64,000 bases of DNA, from assembly GCA_041746135.1 (NCBI GenBank), contig JBGTHQ010000015.1, positions 23,377-87,376 on the forward strand. The letters are read 5' to 3'. Below the pieces are notes generated by a model that did not search any database, had not been told where the DNA came from, and saw only the letters and a list, made by a program, of their open reading frames with translations. Source of the stretch: Alg239-R122 sp041746135. GTDB taxonomy: Bacteria; Pseudomonadota; Alphaproteobacteria; Sphingomonadales; Sphingomonadaceae. Each line of letters begins with the position of its first letter. Position 1 is the first letter of the stretch. Below are positions 26,836 through 35,592 of this stretch, in pieces. The position numbers were made by a program, and so were the translations under genes.

Positions 26836-27882
26836 ATGATGAAGAAATTTGCGATTGCCTGTATTTCCGTACTCGCGTTGGCGGCATGCAGCGATCAGGC
26901 CTCTTCGGGCCAAAGCGGCGGACGCGACCAGATCAAGATCGTGGGATCTTCCACCGTTTATCCATTCGCAAAAGCGGTGGCGGAACAGTTCAAGGAACTC
27001 GATCCGTCCTATAAAACACCCGTGGCCGAATCGACCGGTACTGGCGGCGGCATCGAATTATTCTGCGAAGGCGTGGGCGCCAACACACCCGATATTGCGA
27101 ATGCTTCGCGCCGTATGAAGAAAACCGAATTTGATCGCTGCCAGCAAAATGGTGTGACAAATATCACCGAACTGGTTGTGGGTATCGACGGCATTGCCAT
27201 AGCGCAGAGCAACCAGGGGCCCAAATTCTCGCTCACACCGGCACAGGTTTACGAAGCGATTGCTGCAAATCCCTATGGCAAGCCGAATACAACCCAGAAC
27301 TGGTCCGATGTCGATGCCTCTTTGCCGAACATCAAGATCAACGTATATGGTCCGCCATCGACTTCGGGTACGCGCGATGCGCTCACCGAATTGATCATGG
27401 AAGTTGGCTGCAATACCGATGCCGCGACCAAGGCGCTCAAGGAAAGCGACAAGAACAAGTTTGAAGCGGTGTGTCATGAAGTGCGCACCGATGGCGCCTA
27501 TGTCGATACCGGCGAGAACGACAACCTCATCATCCAGAAACTGGCCGCCAATCCCAACAGTCTGGGGATTTTCGGATATAGTTATCTGGAAGAAAATACC
27601 CGCAAGGTGCGCGGCCTTCCCATCGGCGGTGTAGAGCCTACTTATGCCACGATTTCGGGCGGCAGCTATCCGGGCGCCCGTCCGCTGTATATCTATGTTA
27701 AGAAAGATCATGTCGGCGTCATTCCCAACTTGAAAGAATATATTGCGGAATTCATCCGCGCCGGTGCCAATGATGGCTATTTGAAAAAAATTGGCTTGAT
27801 CACTTCTCCCGACGATGTGCGGGCCAAAATGACTGCGGCGGTCGATGCCATGCCCGCCCTGAACGGAAACGAACTAAAATAA
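26836..27882 (+). CDS. pstS: Phosphate ABC transporter substrate-binding lipoprotein
   Basis: A 348-residue phosphate-binding protein. It has a lipoprotein signal (MMKKFAIACISVLALAAC, lipobox LAAC) and the PstS blocks IVGSSTVYPFAKAVAEQF, ESTGTGGGIELFC, DIANASRRM and SGTRDALTELI, which hold the ligand-binding Ser/Thr/Arg residues. It belongs to the long PstS group with RPLYIYVKKDHVGV and PNLKEYIAEF. AAGGAAT precedes the ATG by 7 bases; a second ATG follows directly. It has its own Pho box promoter and a hairpin between it and pstC. Confidence 0.95.
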   Translation: MMKKFAIACISVLALAACSDQASSGQSGGRDQIKIVGSSTVYPFAKAVAEQFKELDPSYKTPVAESTGTGGGIELFCEGVGANTPDIANASRRMKKTEFDRCQQNGVTNITELVVGIDGIAIAQSNQGPKFSLTPAQVYEAIAANPYGKPNTTQNWSDVDASLPNIKINVYGPPSTSGTRDALTELIMEVGCNTDAATKALKESDKNKFEAVCHEVRTDGAYVDTGENDNLIIQKLAANPNSLGIFGYSYLEENTRKVRGLPIGGVEPTYATISGGSYPGARPLYIYVKKDHVGVIPNLKEYIAEFIRAGANDGYLKKIGLITSPDDVRAKMTAAVDAMPALNGNELK

Positions 27883-27897
27883 ATTGCGATAAAAACT

Positions 27898-27938
27898 CTG
27901 TCCGGGTGCGGTCCCGTATTCTAGGGGTGCCCGGACAG
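27898..27938 (+). terminator. Intergenic hairpin between pstS and pstC (attenuator or processing site)
   Basis: Perfect 9-bp arms CTGTCCGGG (27898-27906) and CCCGGACAG (27930-27938) around a 23-base loop that itself can pair (GGTCCC with GGGG). No long T-run follows, so full termination is doubtful. A hairpin after the binding-protein gene often lets it be made in excess over its permease, through partial termination or protection of the 3' end. Confidence 0.5.
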
Positions 27939-27974
27939 ATTCGTTGAACTTAGGTTTTATTTCGGGAAAGCAGT

Positions 27975-29351
27975 GTGACAGGTCCAGCCATCTTATTACT
28001 GCTCGTCGGACTGGGTCTTGTCTCATGGATATTCGGCCGCGCGAAAGCCAACAGGTTTATCGCATCAGGTACGAAAAATCTCAACTCGCTGCCAAGCTAT
28101 CATGGGTGGTACACCGCGCTGTGGGCCGTCATTCCCGCACTGGTTTTCGTTTTGATCTGGAACAGCGTTTCACCCGCGCTGGTGATCGACATGGTGCTGT
28201 CTGATCCCAAGGCGGCGGCGATAACGTCCGACCCGTTCGAACGCGGCGCGATCCTTTCGGAAGCGCGCGATATTGCCGACAATCCCGGACAGCAAGCCTT
28301 TAAACAGGAAGCGGCCGTGTTGGCGCCTGTCTATGCCTCCGCCCAATCCTATTACGATATCATCGCCGCGCTTGCGGTCGGGTTGCTCTGTTTTGCGGGC
28401 GGTGCCTATGCATTCCTGCGCATCCGCCCCGATTTCCGGGCCCGAAAGCGCGTCGAAAAACTGGTCATGATCGTGCTGTTGATGGCATCGCTCATCGCCA
28501 TTCTCGCCACTCTGGGCATCGTCGCATCGCTTATTTTCGAATCGATCCGTTTTTTCAGCATAGTTCCCGCCACAGAATTCTTCTTCGGGACGCAATGGTC
28601 CCCGAAAGCCAATGTGATCGAGGGACAGGAAAATGGCTTCGGCGCGGTGCCTCTGTTCTGGGGTACGGTTTTTATAGGCGCAATCATCGCGATGATCGTC
28701 GCGATTCCGTTCGGACTGATGAGTGCGGTTTACCTCACGCAATATGCGCGTCCCAATGTGCGCAAGTGGATGAAACCGATACTTGAGGTACTGGCAGGCG
28801 TTCCCACGGTTGTGTACGGTTATTTTGCCGCGCTGACAGTCGCCCCTGCCCTGCGCGATTTCGCGGTCAGCATCGGCATTTCCAATGCCACATCGGAATC
28901 GGCGCTGGCCGCGGGCCTGGTTATGGGGGTGATGATCATTCCGTTCGTATCCTCGATGGCCGACGACAGCATCGCCGCGGTGCCGTCCAGCATGCGCGAC
29001 GGTTCGCTGGCAATGGGCGCCACCAAGAGCGAGACGATCAAGAAAGTCCTGATTCCCGCGGCGCTCCCCGGAGTGGTTGGCGGGGTGTTGCTGGCCGTAA
29101 GCCGCGCCATCGGCGAAACGATGATCGTGGTCATGGCCGCCGGTCTGGCCGCGAATCTCACCGCCAATCCCTTTGCCAGCGTGACCACAGTAACCACGCA
29201 AATCGTGCAACTGCTGACCGGTGACAGCGATTTTAACAGTCCCAAGGTGCTGGCTGCTTTCGCACTGGGCCTGACCCTGTTCGTTGTAACCTTATTGCTC
29301 AATCTCGTCGCCCTTCACATCGTCAAAAGGTATAGGGAAGCTTATGAATAA
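27975..29351 (+). CDS. pstC: Phosphate ABC transporter permease PstC (long form)
   Basis: A 458-residue inner-membrane permease. The first half (about residues 1-200) is the extra N-terminal membrane region seen in long alphaproteobacterial PstC, with segments at about 3-20, 45-65 and 120-145. The second half is the MetI-like permease domain: PLFWGTVFIGAIIAMIVAIPFGL, LEVLAGVPTVVYG, and the ATPase-coupling EAA-like loop MRDGSLAMGATKSETIKKVLIP with GVVGGVLLAVSRAIGETM. The start is GTG. Its end overlaps pstA by 8 bases. Confidence 0.95.
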   Translation: MTGPAILLLLVGLGLVSWIFGRAKANRFIASGTKNLNSLPSYHGWYTALWAVIPALVFVLIWNSVSPALVIDMVLSDPKAAAITSDPFERGAILSEARDIADNPGQQAFKQEAAVLAPVYASAQSYYDIIAALAVGLLCFAGGAYAFLRIRPDFRARKRVEKLVMIVLLMASLIAILATLGIVASLIFESIRFFSIVPATEFFFGTQWSPKANVIEGQENGFGAVPLFWGTVFIGAIIAMIVAIPFGLMSAVYLTQYARPNVRKWMKPILEVLAGVPTVVYGYFAALTVAPALRDFAVSIGISNATSESALAAGLVMGVMIIPFVSSMADDSIAAVPSSMRDGSLAMGATKSETIKKVLIPAALPGVVGGVLLAVSRAIGETMIVVMAAGLAANLTANPFASVTTVTTQIVQLLTGDSDFNSPKVLAAFALGLTLFVVTLLLNLVALHIVKRYREAYE

Positions 29352-30621
29352 TCGCGCTTCTCCAGACAGGACGCTGAGCCGTTCGACCGACTGGCACGGC
29401 GACGCGATGCAGAAACGTATCGCCAAACGCTACGCCGCCGAGCGCCGGTTCAAATATACCGGCTTCGCTGCTGTGTTGATTTCCTCTGCATTTCTGGCCT
29501 TCCTTTTATTCGTTATGGTCGGCAATGGCCTGCGCGGATTCCAGAAAACCGAAATATCCTTACCCGTCGATTTCGTAGCGGCAACCGGCGGTGCTTCCGC
29601 CGAAAGCCTGCGCGGCGAGAATGCCGAACGTGCCGCCGCATCGCTCGATCTGCAAGGCGTGATCAATACCGCGATCGATATCGAATATGGCGCAGATGCC
29701 GAACTGCTGTTCACCGACAGCACATGGACCGACGCGCGCGACCAGCTGCTCGCCAATCCCGATCTGGTGACGCGCAAAGCCGCAATCTGGATTACGGCCA
29801 GCCCCGAAATCGACCGTGCGGCAAAAGCGGACGGCAATGCTGCCGCTGAGATTCTATATGCCAGGCTGAAGGATGCGGGCAAGGCCCGCACATCTTTTAA
29901 CTGGGGTTTTCTGACCAATGCGGACGGCACCGATCCGGCACGTGTCGGGATCTGGGGCGCGCTCAAGGGTTCGATCATCACCATGCTGGTGACGCTGGCA
30001 CTTGCTTTCCCTGTCGGCGTTCTGGCTGCGGTGTATCTGGAAGAATATGCGCCCAGCAATCGCCTTACCGACCTGATTGAAGTATCGATCAATAATCTTG
30101 CCGCGGTGCCGTCGATCATTTTCGGGTTGCTGGGTCTGGTCGTGTTTTTAAGCTGGATGGAATTGCCGCGATCGTCCGCGCTGGTGGGCGGCCTCACACT
30201 GGCACTCATGACAATGCCGGTCATCGTGATTGCCGGACGCAACGCGATCAAATCGGTGCCGCCCTCGATTCGCGAGGCGGCGCTGGGTGTGGGTTCGAGC
30301 CCGATCCAGGTTGTATTCCACCACGTATTGCCGCTCGCCCTGCCCGGTATCATGACCGGCACGATAATCGGAATGGCCCGCGCACTCGGTGAGACTGCCC
30401 CTTTGCTGATGATCGGCATGCGCGCTTTCCTGACCAGCCCGCCGCAGGGCCTATCCGATCCGTCGACAGTTTTGCCGGTGCAGATCTACCTCTGGTCCGA
30501 CGAGGTCAATCGCGGCTTTGTTGAAAAAACGTCCGCCGCGATCATCATCCTGCTGCTATTCCTGCTAACCATGAACGCATTCGCAATCTATCTGCGCAAC
30601 CGATTTGAAACGAGATGGTGA
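29344..30621 (+). CDS. pstA: Phosphate ABC transporter permease PstA (long form)
   Basis: A 425-residue permease. One segment near residues 37-60 is followed by a large soluble N-terminal domain (about 65-200, DUF3333-like, as in other alphaproteobacteria) and the permease domain with LKGSIITMLVTLALAFPVGVLAAVY, NNLAAVPSIIFGLLGLVVF, REAALGVGSSPIQVVFHHVLP and GMARALGETAPLLMIG. It overlaps pstC by 8 bases and is followed by pstB after 4 bases. Pairs with PstC in the membrane. Confidence 0.95.
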   Translation: MNNRASPDRTLSRSTDWHGDAMQKRIAKRYAAERRFKYTGFAAVLISSAFLAFLLFVMVGNGLRGFQKTEISLPVDFVAATGGASAESLRGENAERAAASLDLQGVINTAIDIEYGADAELLFTDSTWTDARDQLLANPDLVTRKAAIWITASPEIDRAAKADGNAAAEILYARLKDAGKARTSFNWGFLTNADGTDPARVGIWGALKGSIITMLVTLALAFPVGVLAAVYLEEYAPSNRLTDLIEVSINNLAAVPSIIFGLLGLVVFLSWMELPRSSALVGGLTLALMTMPVIVIAGRNAIKSVPPSIREAALGVGSSPIQVVFHHVLPLALPGIMTGTIIGMARALGETAPLLMIGMRAFLTSPPQGLSDPSTVLPVQIYLWSDEVNRGFVEKTSAAIIILLLFLLTMNAFAIYLRNRFETRW

Positions 30622-30625
30622 CACC

Positions 30626-31399
30626 ATGAACGAAACGGCCACCGCCCCCAAGATGACCACCCGCAACGTCGATGTTTTCTACGGAGACAAAAAGGCGATT
30701 GACGATATTTCCATCGATATCGACATGGAGAACGTGACCGCTTTTATCGGCCCGTCCGGTTGCGGGAAATCGACGTTTTTGCGTACCATGAACCGCATGA
30801 ACGACACGATACCGTCCGCCCGCGTTACCGGAGAAATCACGCTGGACGGCGAAAATATCTATGCGCCCTCGATGGACGTGGTGCAATTGCGTGCGCGCGT
30901 CGGCATGGTGTTTCAGAAACCCAACCCTTTCCCCAAGTCGATTTATGACAATATCGCCTATGGTCCGCGCATTCACGGCCTTGCGACCGGCAAGACCGAA
31001 CTCGACCAGATTGTGGAAAAATCTTTGCAACGGGCGGGTTTGTGGAACGAGGTCAAGGACCGGTTGCAAGAAAGTGGCACAGCATTGTCGGGCGGACAGC
31101 AACAGCGCCTGTGCATTGCCCGGGCCATTGCCGTTGACCCTGAAGTCATTCTGATGGACGAACCCTGTTCAGCGCTCGATCCGATCGCTACTGCCAAGAT
31201 CGAGGAATTAATCCACGAACTGCGCGGTAAATATGCTATCGTGATCGTGACACATAATATGCAGCAAGCCGCGCGAGTGTCTCAAAAAACGGCGTTTTTC
31301 CACCTTGGCAACATGGTGGAATATGGGGATACATCGGAAATGTTCACCAACCCGAAAGAAGACCGCACGCGCGATTACATTACCGGACGTTATGGCTAG
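30626..31399 (+). CDS. pstB: Phosphate ABC transporter ATP-binding protein
   Basis: A 257-residue ATPase of the Pst importer. It has Walker A GPSGCGKST, the Q-loop region FQKPNPFPKSIYDNIAYG, the ABC signature LSGGQQQRLCIARA, Walker B ILMDEPCSALD and the H-loop IVTHNMQQA. FQKPNPFP and RTMNRMND are typical of PstB. The start chosen is MNETATAP, immediately after pstA. It sits between pstA and phoU in the usual order. Confidence 0.97.
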   Translation: MNETATAPKMTTRNVDVFYGDKKAIDDISIDIDMENVTAFIGPSGCGKSTFLRTMNRMNDTIPSARVTGEITLDGENIYAPSMDVVQLRARVGMVFQKPNPFPKSIYDNIAYGPRIHGLATGKTELDQIVEKSLQRAGLWNEVKDRLQESGTALSGGQQQRLCIARAIAVDPEVILMDEPCSALDPIATAKIEELIHELRGKYAIVIVTHNMQQAARVSQKTAFFHLGNMVEYGDTSEMFTNPKEDRTRDYITGRYG

Positions 31400-31459
31400 G
31401 CCGCTTCGGCTTTGCCGGCACCTCCCCTTGCCGGACAATCCGGAACACAGGAATACGAT

Positions 31460-32182
31460 ATGAAGATGCCCGAGAAAAATACCGAACATACAGTTAAGGC
31501 TTTCGATACCGATATCAGCGAGATGCGCGGGCTGATCGCCGAAATTGGCGGTCGTGCGGAAAAATCGATCGCGCTGGCGATGAAAGCCTTGGCCGAGCAT
31601 GATCTCGACCTTGCCCGGCAGGTTGTCCGCGACGACAAGCAGATCGACGCGCTCGAACAGAAAATCGACCGTATGGTGATCCAGACGATCGCGTTGCGCG
31701 CGCCGATGGCCGACGATTTGCGCGAACTGGTCGCGACCTTGAAAATATCCGGCGTGGTCGAACGAATCGGCGATTATGCAAAGAATATTTCCAAACGCGT
31801 CGCTGTGATCGACCCCAACCTTCATATCGGGCCGGCCTCGCTTTTACCCGCTATGGCGCAGGCGGCGGCGCAGCTGGTTGATGATGCGCTGACCGCCTAT
31901 GCAACACGCGATGCGGACCTGGCTGAACAAGTGGTCGAACGCGACCGCATCGTCGACGATTTTTATAATACGATTTTTCGTTCGCTGGTCACACATATGG
32001 TGGACAATCCCAAGCATATTGGCGCCGGAGCGCATTTCCTGTTCATCGCCAAAAACCTGGAACGGATCGGCGATCATGCCACCAATGTCGCCGAAATGGT
32101 CTATTTTGCCGCGACCGGCGAAACGATTGCCGAGCGCGAACAGGGCAATAATCCCACCGATCCATTATATACTCCGCACTAA
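31460..32182 (+). CDS. phoU: Phosphate signalling regulator PhoU
   Basis: A 240-residue protein with two PhoU helical repeats: RAEKSIALAMKAL, KQIDALEQKIDRMVIQTIALRAPMADDLRELV and KISGVVERIGDYAKNI in the first, RDRIVDDFYNTIF and LFIAKNLERIGDHATNVAEMV in the second. The acidic metal-binding motifs ERIGDYAKN and ERIGDHATN are intact. It links Pst transport to PhoR and represses the regulon when phosphate is ample. AGGAA precedes the ATG (MKMPEK). It lies between pstB and phoB. Confidence 0.96.
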   Translation: MKMPEKNTEHTVKAFDTDISEMRGLIAEIGGRAEKSIALAMKALAEHDLDLARQVVRDDKQIDALEQKIDRMVIQTIALRAPMADDLRELVATLKISGVVERIGDYAKNISKRVAVIDPNLHIGPASLLPAMAQAAAQLVDDALTAYATRDADLAEQVVERDRIVDDFYNTIFRSLVTHMVDNPKHIGAGAHFLFIAKNLERIGDHATNVAEMVYFAATGETIAEREQGNNPTDPLYTPH

Positions 32183-32210
32183 TTTCCCCTTTGCGTAAGG
32201 ATACCCTTGT

Positions 32211-32909
32211 ATGAGCAATCCGCACCTTCTCCTCGTCGAAGACGATATGGCGCTTGCAGAACTGGTATCTTATCACTTTGACAAGGCCAGCTTTCGCGTC
32301 ACGCAGACCTCCGACGGAGAAGAAGCGCTTTTGCTGGCGCACGAGCAACGACCCGATGTGATCCTGCTCGACTGGATGATCGAGAATCTGTCCGGGATCG
32401 AGGTATGTCGCCGCCTACGCCGCGACAATGAAACCTCCAATATTCCCATCATCATGATGTCGGCGCGCGGCGAGGAAGAAGACCGGATCCGCGGTCTTGA
32501 TATCGGTGCGGACGACTATGTCACCAAACCGTTCAGCCCGCGCGAGCTGATCGCCCGCGTCAATGCCGTGTTGCGGCGCGTGCGTCCGGCACTTGCCGGC
32601 GAAGCGCTCAGCTTTGCCGATGTCGAGATGGACACGGTGCGTTATAAAATCAAACGCGGCGGAGAGACCGTTCCGCTCGGCCCCACCGAATTTCGTCTGC
32701 TGCGCCATTTTCTGGAACATCCCGGCTGGGTGTTCTCGCGCGAAAGGCTGCTCGACAATGTCTGGGGCCATGACAGCGACATCGAAATCCGCACCGTCGA
32801 CGTGCATATTCGCCGGTTACGCAAAGCGCTGAACAAGGGCGGCAGACCCGATATCATCCGCACCGTGCGCTCTGCGGGCTACTCTCTCGATAGCGATGTT
32901 GGCTCGTAA
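32211..32909 (+). CDS. phoB: Phosphate regulon response regulator PhoB
   Basis: A 232-residue OmpR-type regulator. The receiver domain has the DD pair at 11-12, the phosphoacceptor D54 (VILLDWMIENLSG) and the conserved Lys in YVTKPFSPREL. The winged-helix DNA-binding domain has PLGPTEFRLLRHFLEHPGWVFSR and the recognition helix TVDVHIRRLRKALN. It should bind the two Pho boxes seen at 26677-26705 and 34381-34420. It ends the pst operon; a short gap to the convergent porin gene shows no clear terminator. Confidence 0.96.
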   Translation: MSNPHLLLVEDDMALAELVSYHFDKASFRVTQTSDGEEALLLAHEQRPDVILLDWMIENLSGIEVCRRLRRDNETSNIPIIMMSARGEEEDRIRGLDIGADDYVTKPFSPRELIARVNAVLRRVRPALAGEALSFADVEMDTVRYKIKRGGETVPLGPTEFRLLRHFLEHPGWVFSRERLLDNVWGHDSDIEIRTVDVHIRRLRKALNKGGRPDIIRTVRSAGYSLDSDVGS

Positions 32910-32973
32910 AGAAATCTATATAAAAGCATATCTAAGATACTTGTTGGACAGCGAATATACGCACATGTGACGA

Positions 32974-34341
32974 TCAAAAATCGACTTGGGCACGCATGCC
33001 CACCGAATCGACACTGTAATTGCGATCGGTGCCCGCAGAGATGGTAGCATCCTGATAAACCAGGTGGTTATAGTTGACTAGGAAGCGGACATAATCGACC
33101 GGCGTCCATATGATCGAAGCGTTATAGCCGTCCTGCGACCCGCCAATAATGCCATTGTCGCTCAGATCCAACCGGTCGTACCGGATATTGAACTGCACCG
33201 CGCCCAATCCGCCCCCACCCAGGGGTGACGACGGTTTCGTGCGATCGAACTTGCCGTCCTTATACCCGCGTGTATCGTTTGTCAGGAATATCCCGGCTTC
33301 GGCATAAGCACCAAAGAAAACGGGATCGCCAATCCCCGTGCGGTTCAGGTCCGGATTCATCCAATAGGCTTCGGTTGCGGCATGAAAGCGCCCGCGAATC
33401 GCTGCCGCCTCCAGACCGTAGCTGGTCTCGCTGCTGGCCCCGAGTGTGGGCGTCGCCAAGAATCGCGTATCGGTGCTGTGCACGGCCGGGCGCTGGCGGT
33501 AGCGCACGGTCGGTGCGACGCCGCCCAGATCGCGCCAGTGCGCCGATGCCCCCAGATGCAGCCGCGTGTTGCCCAATCTGGGCGCATAGACTGCCCGCCC
33601 GTCAAACCCGATACTTTCATTCTCGTCGCTGGTCAGATCTTCGATATTGGCAGTAAAGACACCGCCGCTCAGCATTAAATCTCCCATTTGCTGCGTCAGC
33701 GAGAGCCCGGCGCGGCGCTCGAAATTAAACGCGTCGGTAAATGCGGCACGCTCCAGGAAACTGGTGTGCAAACTACTGGTCAGTTCCTCGAGCGACTGGA
33801 AATTGTTATGCTGGCCGATGGTCACGTTAGTTCCGGCCGTTTCATAGGTCAGGATCGCATCGGTCAGAACAACCTCGTTATTAGCGAAATCGGCTTCCAT
33901 TTTATATCCGAAGCCGCCCGGAATATCGCCCGATACGCCCAGACGAACGCGGCGTAGCTCATTTGAAAAGCCCAGGCCCGGATCGGTTATCGCCTCGGGC
34001 GCGCTGACATAGGCAGCATCATATTGTATACGCCCACGCGGCTTGAAGCTCCATCCAGATGGGGTGCTGGTTTCGGGTGCGCCCTTGAAATTTATCTCTG
34101 CCGCGTTTGATTCGGCACCGGACACAGTTGCGGAAGCCGGTGCCGGCTGCACGTTCTGGGGCGTATCAGCGGCGTCGCTGGCGTCCAGTCGCGCTTCGAG
34201 AGACTCAACCTGCGCTTTGAGCGCGTCAATTTGCGCGCGCAGGATGACAGCTTCTGCGGCATCGATATTCTGCGCATGGGCCGATGCAGAAACAAGCGCC
34301 CAAACCGAGACCGCGGCGAGCAATTGTGCAGTACGATACAT
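32974..34341 (-). CDS. Phosphate-selective porin O/P family outer-membrane protein
   Basis: A 455-residue porin. A signal peptide ends at AHA, followed by a coiled-coil stretch (about residues 28-56, RAQIDALKAQVESLEARLDA), which trimeric porins of this family use. Beta-strand patterns of alternating residues follow (RIQYDAAYVS, RRVRLGVSGDI, YKMEADFANN) and it ends in the terminal Phe of AQVDF recognised by the Bam complex. Family members OprO/OprP conduct polyphosphate and phosphate. Specificity is not proven, but a Pho box directly upstream and the adjacent pst operon support a phosphate role. AGGAT precedes the ATG. Confidence 0.9.
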   Translation of the reverse strand: MYRTAQLLAAVSVWALVSASAHAQNIDAAEAVILRAQIDALKAQVESLEARLDASDAADTPQNVQPAPASATVSGAESNAAEINFKGAPETSTPSGWSFKPRGRIQYDAAYVSAPEAITDPGLGFSNELRRVRLGVSGDIPGGFGYKMEADFANNEVVLTDAILTYETAGTNVTIGQHNNFQSLEELTSSLHTSFLERAAFTDAFNFERRAGLSLTQQMGDLMLSGGVFTANIEDLTSDENESIGFDGRAVYAPRLGNTRLHLGASAHWRDLGGVAPTVRYRQRPAVHSTDTRFLATPTLGASSETSYGLEAAAIRGRFHAATEAYWMNPDLNRTGIGDPVFFGAYAEAGIFLTNDTRGYKDGKFDRTKPSSPLGGGGLGAVQFNIRYDRLDLSDNGIIGGSQDGYNASIIWTPVDYVRFLVNYNHLVYQDATISAGTDRNYSVDSVGMRAQVDF

Positions 34342-34380
34342 GAAATGCGATCCTGATAAATTGGTGTTGATGACGCCGCT

Positions 34381-34420
34381 ATGATATCTAAGTTACGTCA
34401 TGGTGACTCGAATATGACAG
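34381..34420 (-). promoter_or_regulatory. Pho box upstream of the porin gene
   Basis: On the minus strand, 7-mers recur every 11 bp: CTGTCAT (34414-34420), GAGTCAC (34403-34409), ACGTAAC (34392-34398) and ATATCAT (34381-34387). The first unit matches the PhoB consensus exactly; the first two with their AT-rich linker form a classic Pho box and the last two are weaker. It ends 39 bp before the porin start. Confidence 0.72.
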
Positions 34421-34556
34421 TTTTGCGAAACTAACTCCCACTATCCTGATCTGAAAAATTGCGGGCGACGCCATAAAAACCGCCATTGCCAATTGCGCCA
34501 ATCCATCTAAAAAGGCGGCGATCCAAAATTCAATCGAACAGTTAAAGGAAAATTCC

Positions 34557-35456
34557 ATGACCATCAGCTTTAAAGATCGCGTAGCCATTGTAACCGGCGC
34601 GGGGGGCGGCCTGGGCCGGACATATGCGATCGATCTTGCCAAACGCGGTGCCAAGGTGGTGGTGAACGATCTGGGCGGTACGCGCGACGGCACCGGCACA
34701 TCCGACGCGGCGCAGCAAGTCGTCGAGGAAATCAAGTCGGCCGGGGGCGAAGCCATAGCCAATGGCGGTAGCGTTACCGAATACGACCAGATGCAGGAAA
34801 TGGTCGCCAAAACAAAGGAAGCGTGGGGGGGCGTCCATGTTCTCATCAACAATGCCGGCATCCTGCGCGACAAGAGCTTTGCCAAGATGGAGCCCGCCGA
34901 CTTCGATCTAGTCGTAAAGGTTCACTTGCTCGGCAGTGCCAATTGCACGAAAGCGGTATGGGAAACGATGCGCGAGCAGGCCTATGGCCGCATATTGATG
35001 ACGTCCTCCTCCACCGGCCTGTACGGCAATTTCGGCCAGGCCAATTACGGTGCGGCGAAACTGGGTCTGGTTGGGTTTGCGAAAACGCTGCATCTGGAAG
35101 GCGCGAAATATAATATCCGCGTCAATTCGCTTTCTCCCGTGGCTGGAACCCGCATGACCGAAGACATTTTCCCGCCCGAAGCCTATGACGCATTCAACCC
35201 CGAAAATGTCACGCCGGCTGCCATCTATCTCGTATCCGAAGATGCGCCGACAAACATGATCATTGCGGCCGGCGCGGGCGGATATAATGCCGCATTCGTC
35301 ACTATGACCCGCGGCGTCGCTCTTCCCGAAGACCAGCGCAACGCCGAAGGCATTGCCGCCGCGTTCGAGCGGATTATCGACCGCACGGGCGACACCGTGC
35401 CGCAATCCGGCAGCGAACAGTCAATGGGTATCATGAAATTGCTGCAGGGCAAATAA
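34557..35456 (+). CDS. SDR family oxidoreductase (hydroxyacyl-CoA dehydrogenase-like)
   Basis: A 299-residue short-chain dehydrogenase. It has the NAD(P) motif VTGAGGGLGRTYA (TGxxxGxG), the acidic loop VVVNDLGG that prefers NAD, NNAGILRD, and the catalytic Ser/Tyr/Lys in TSSSTGLYGNFGQANYGAAK. VNDLGGTRDGTG and KSFAKMEPADFD match the dehydrogenase half of peroxisomal multifunctional enzyme type 2, so a 3-hydroxyacyl-CoA substrate is likely but not certain. AAAGGA lies before the ATG. It is monocistronic, ending at a strong terminator. Confidence 0.87.
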   Translation: MTISFKDRVAIVTGAGGGLGRTYAIDLAKRGAKVVVNDLGGTRDGTGTSDAAQQVVEEIKSAGGEAIANGGSVTEYDQMQEMVAKTKEAWGGVHVLINNAGILRDKSFAKMEPADFDLVVKVHLLGSANCTKAVWETMREQAYGRILMTSSSTGLYGNFGQANYGAAKLGLVGFAKTLHLEGAKYNIRVNSLSPVAGTRMTEDIFPPEAYDAFNPENVTPAAIYLVSEDAPTNMIIAAGAGGYNAAFVTMTRGVALPEDQRNAEGIAAAFERIIDRTGDTVPQSGSEQSMGIMKLLQGK

Positions 35457-35475
35457 TCGCCGCTGTCATTTGGTG

Positions 35476-35511
35476 AAAGCCGTCCGCGCATTACCGCCCG
35501 GGCGGCTTTTT
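35476..35511 (+). terminator. Rho-independent terminator after the SDR gene
   Basis: Arms AAAGCCGTCCG and CGGGCGGCTTT pair over 11 positions with one G-U, around a short loop, followed by a run of T. It lies 20 bases after the SDR stop codon. Confidence 0.85.
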
Positions 35512-35592
35512 GCTGTCGAATCTGCGTCGTAACACTGTATTGCTACACTGGCTCACTTATGCTATGGCCGTTCTGGGCAACAGGAGAGTGAT

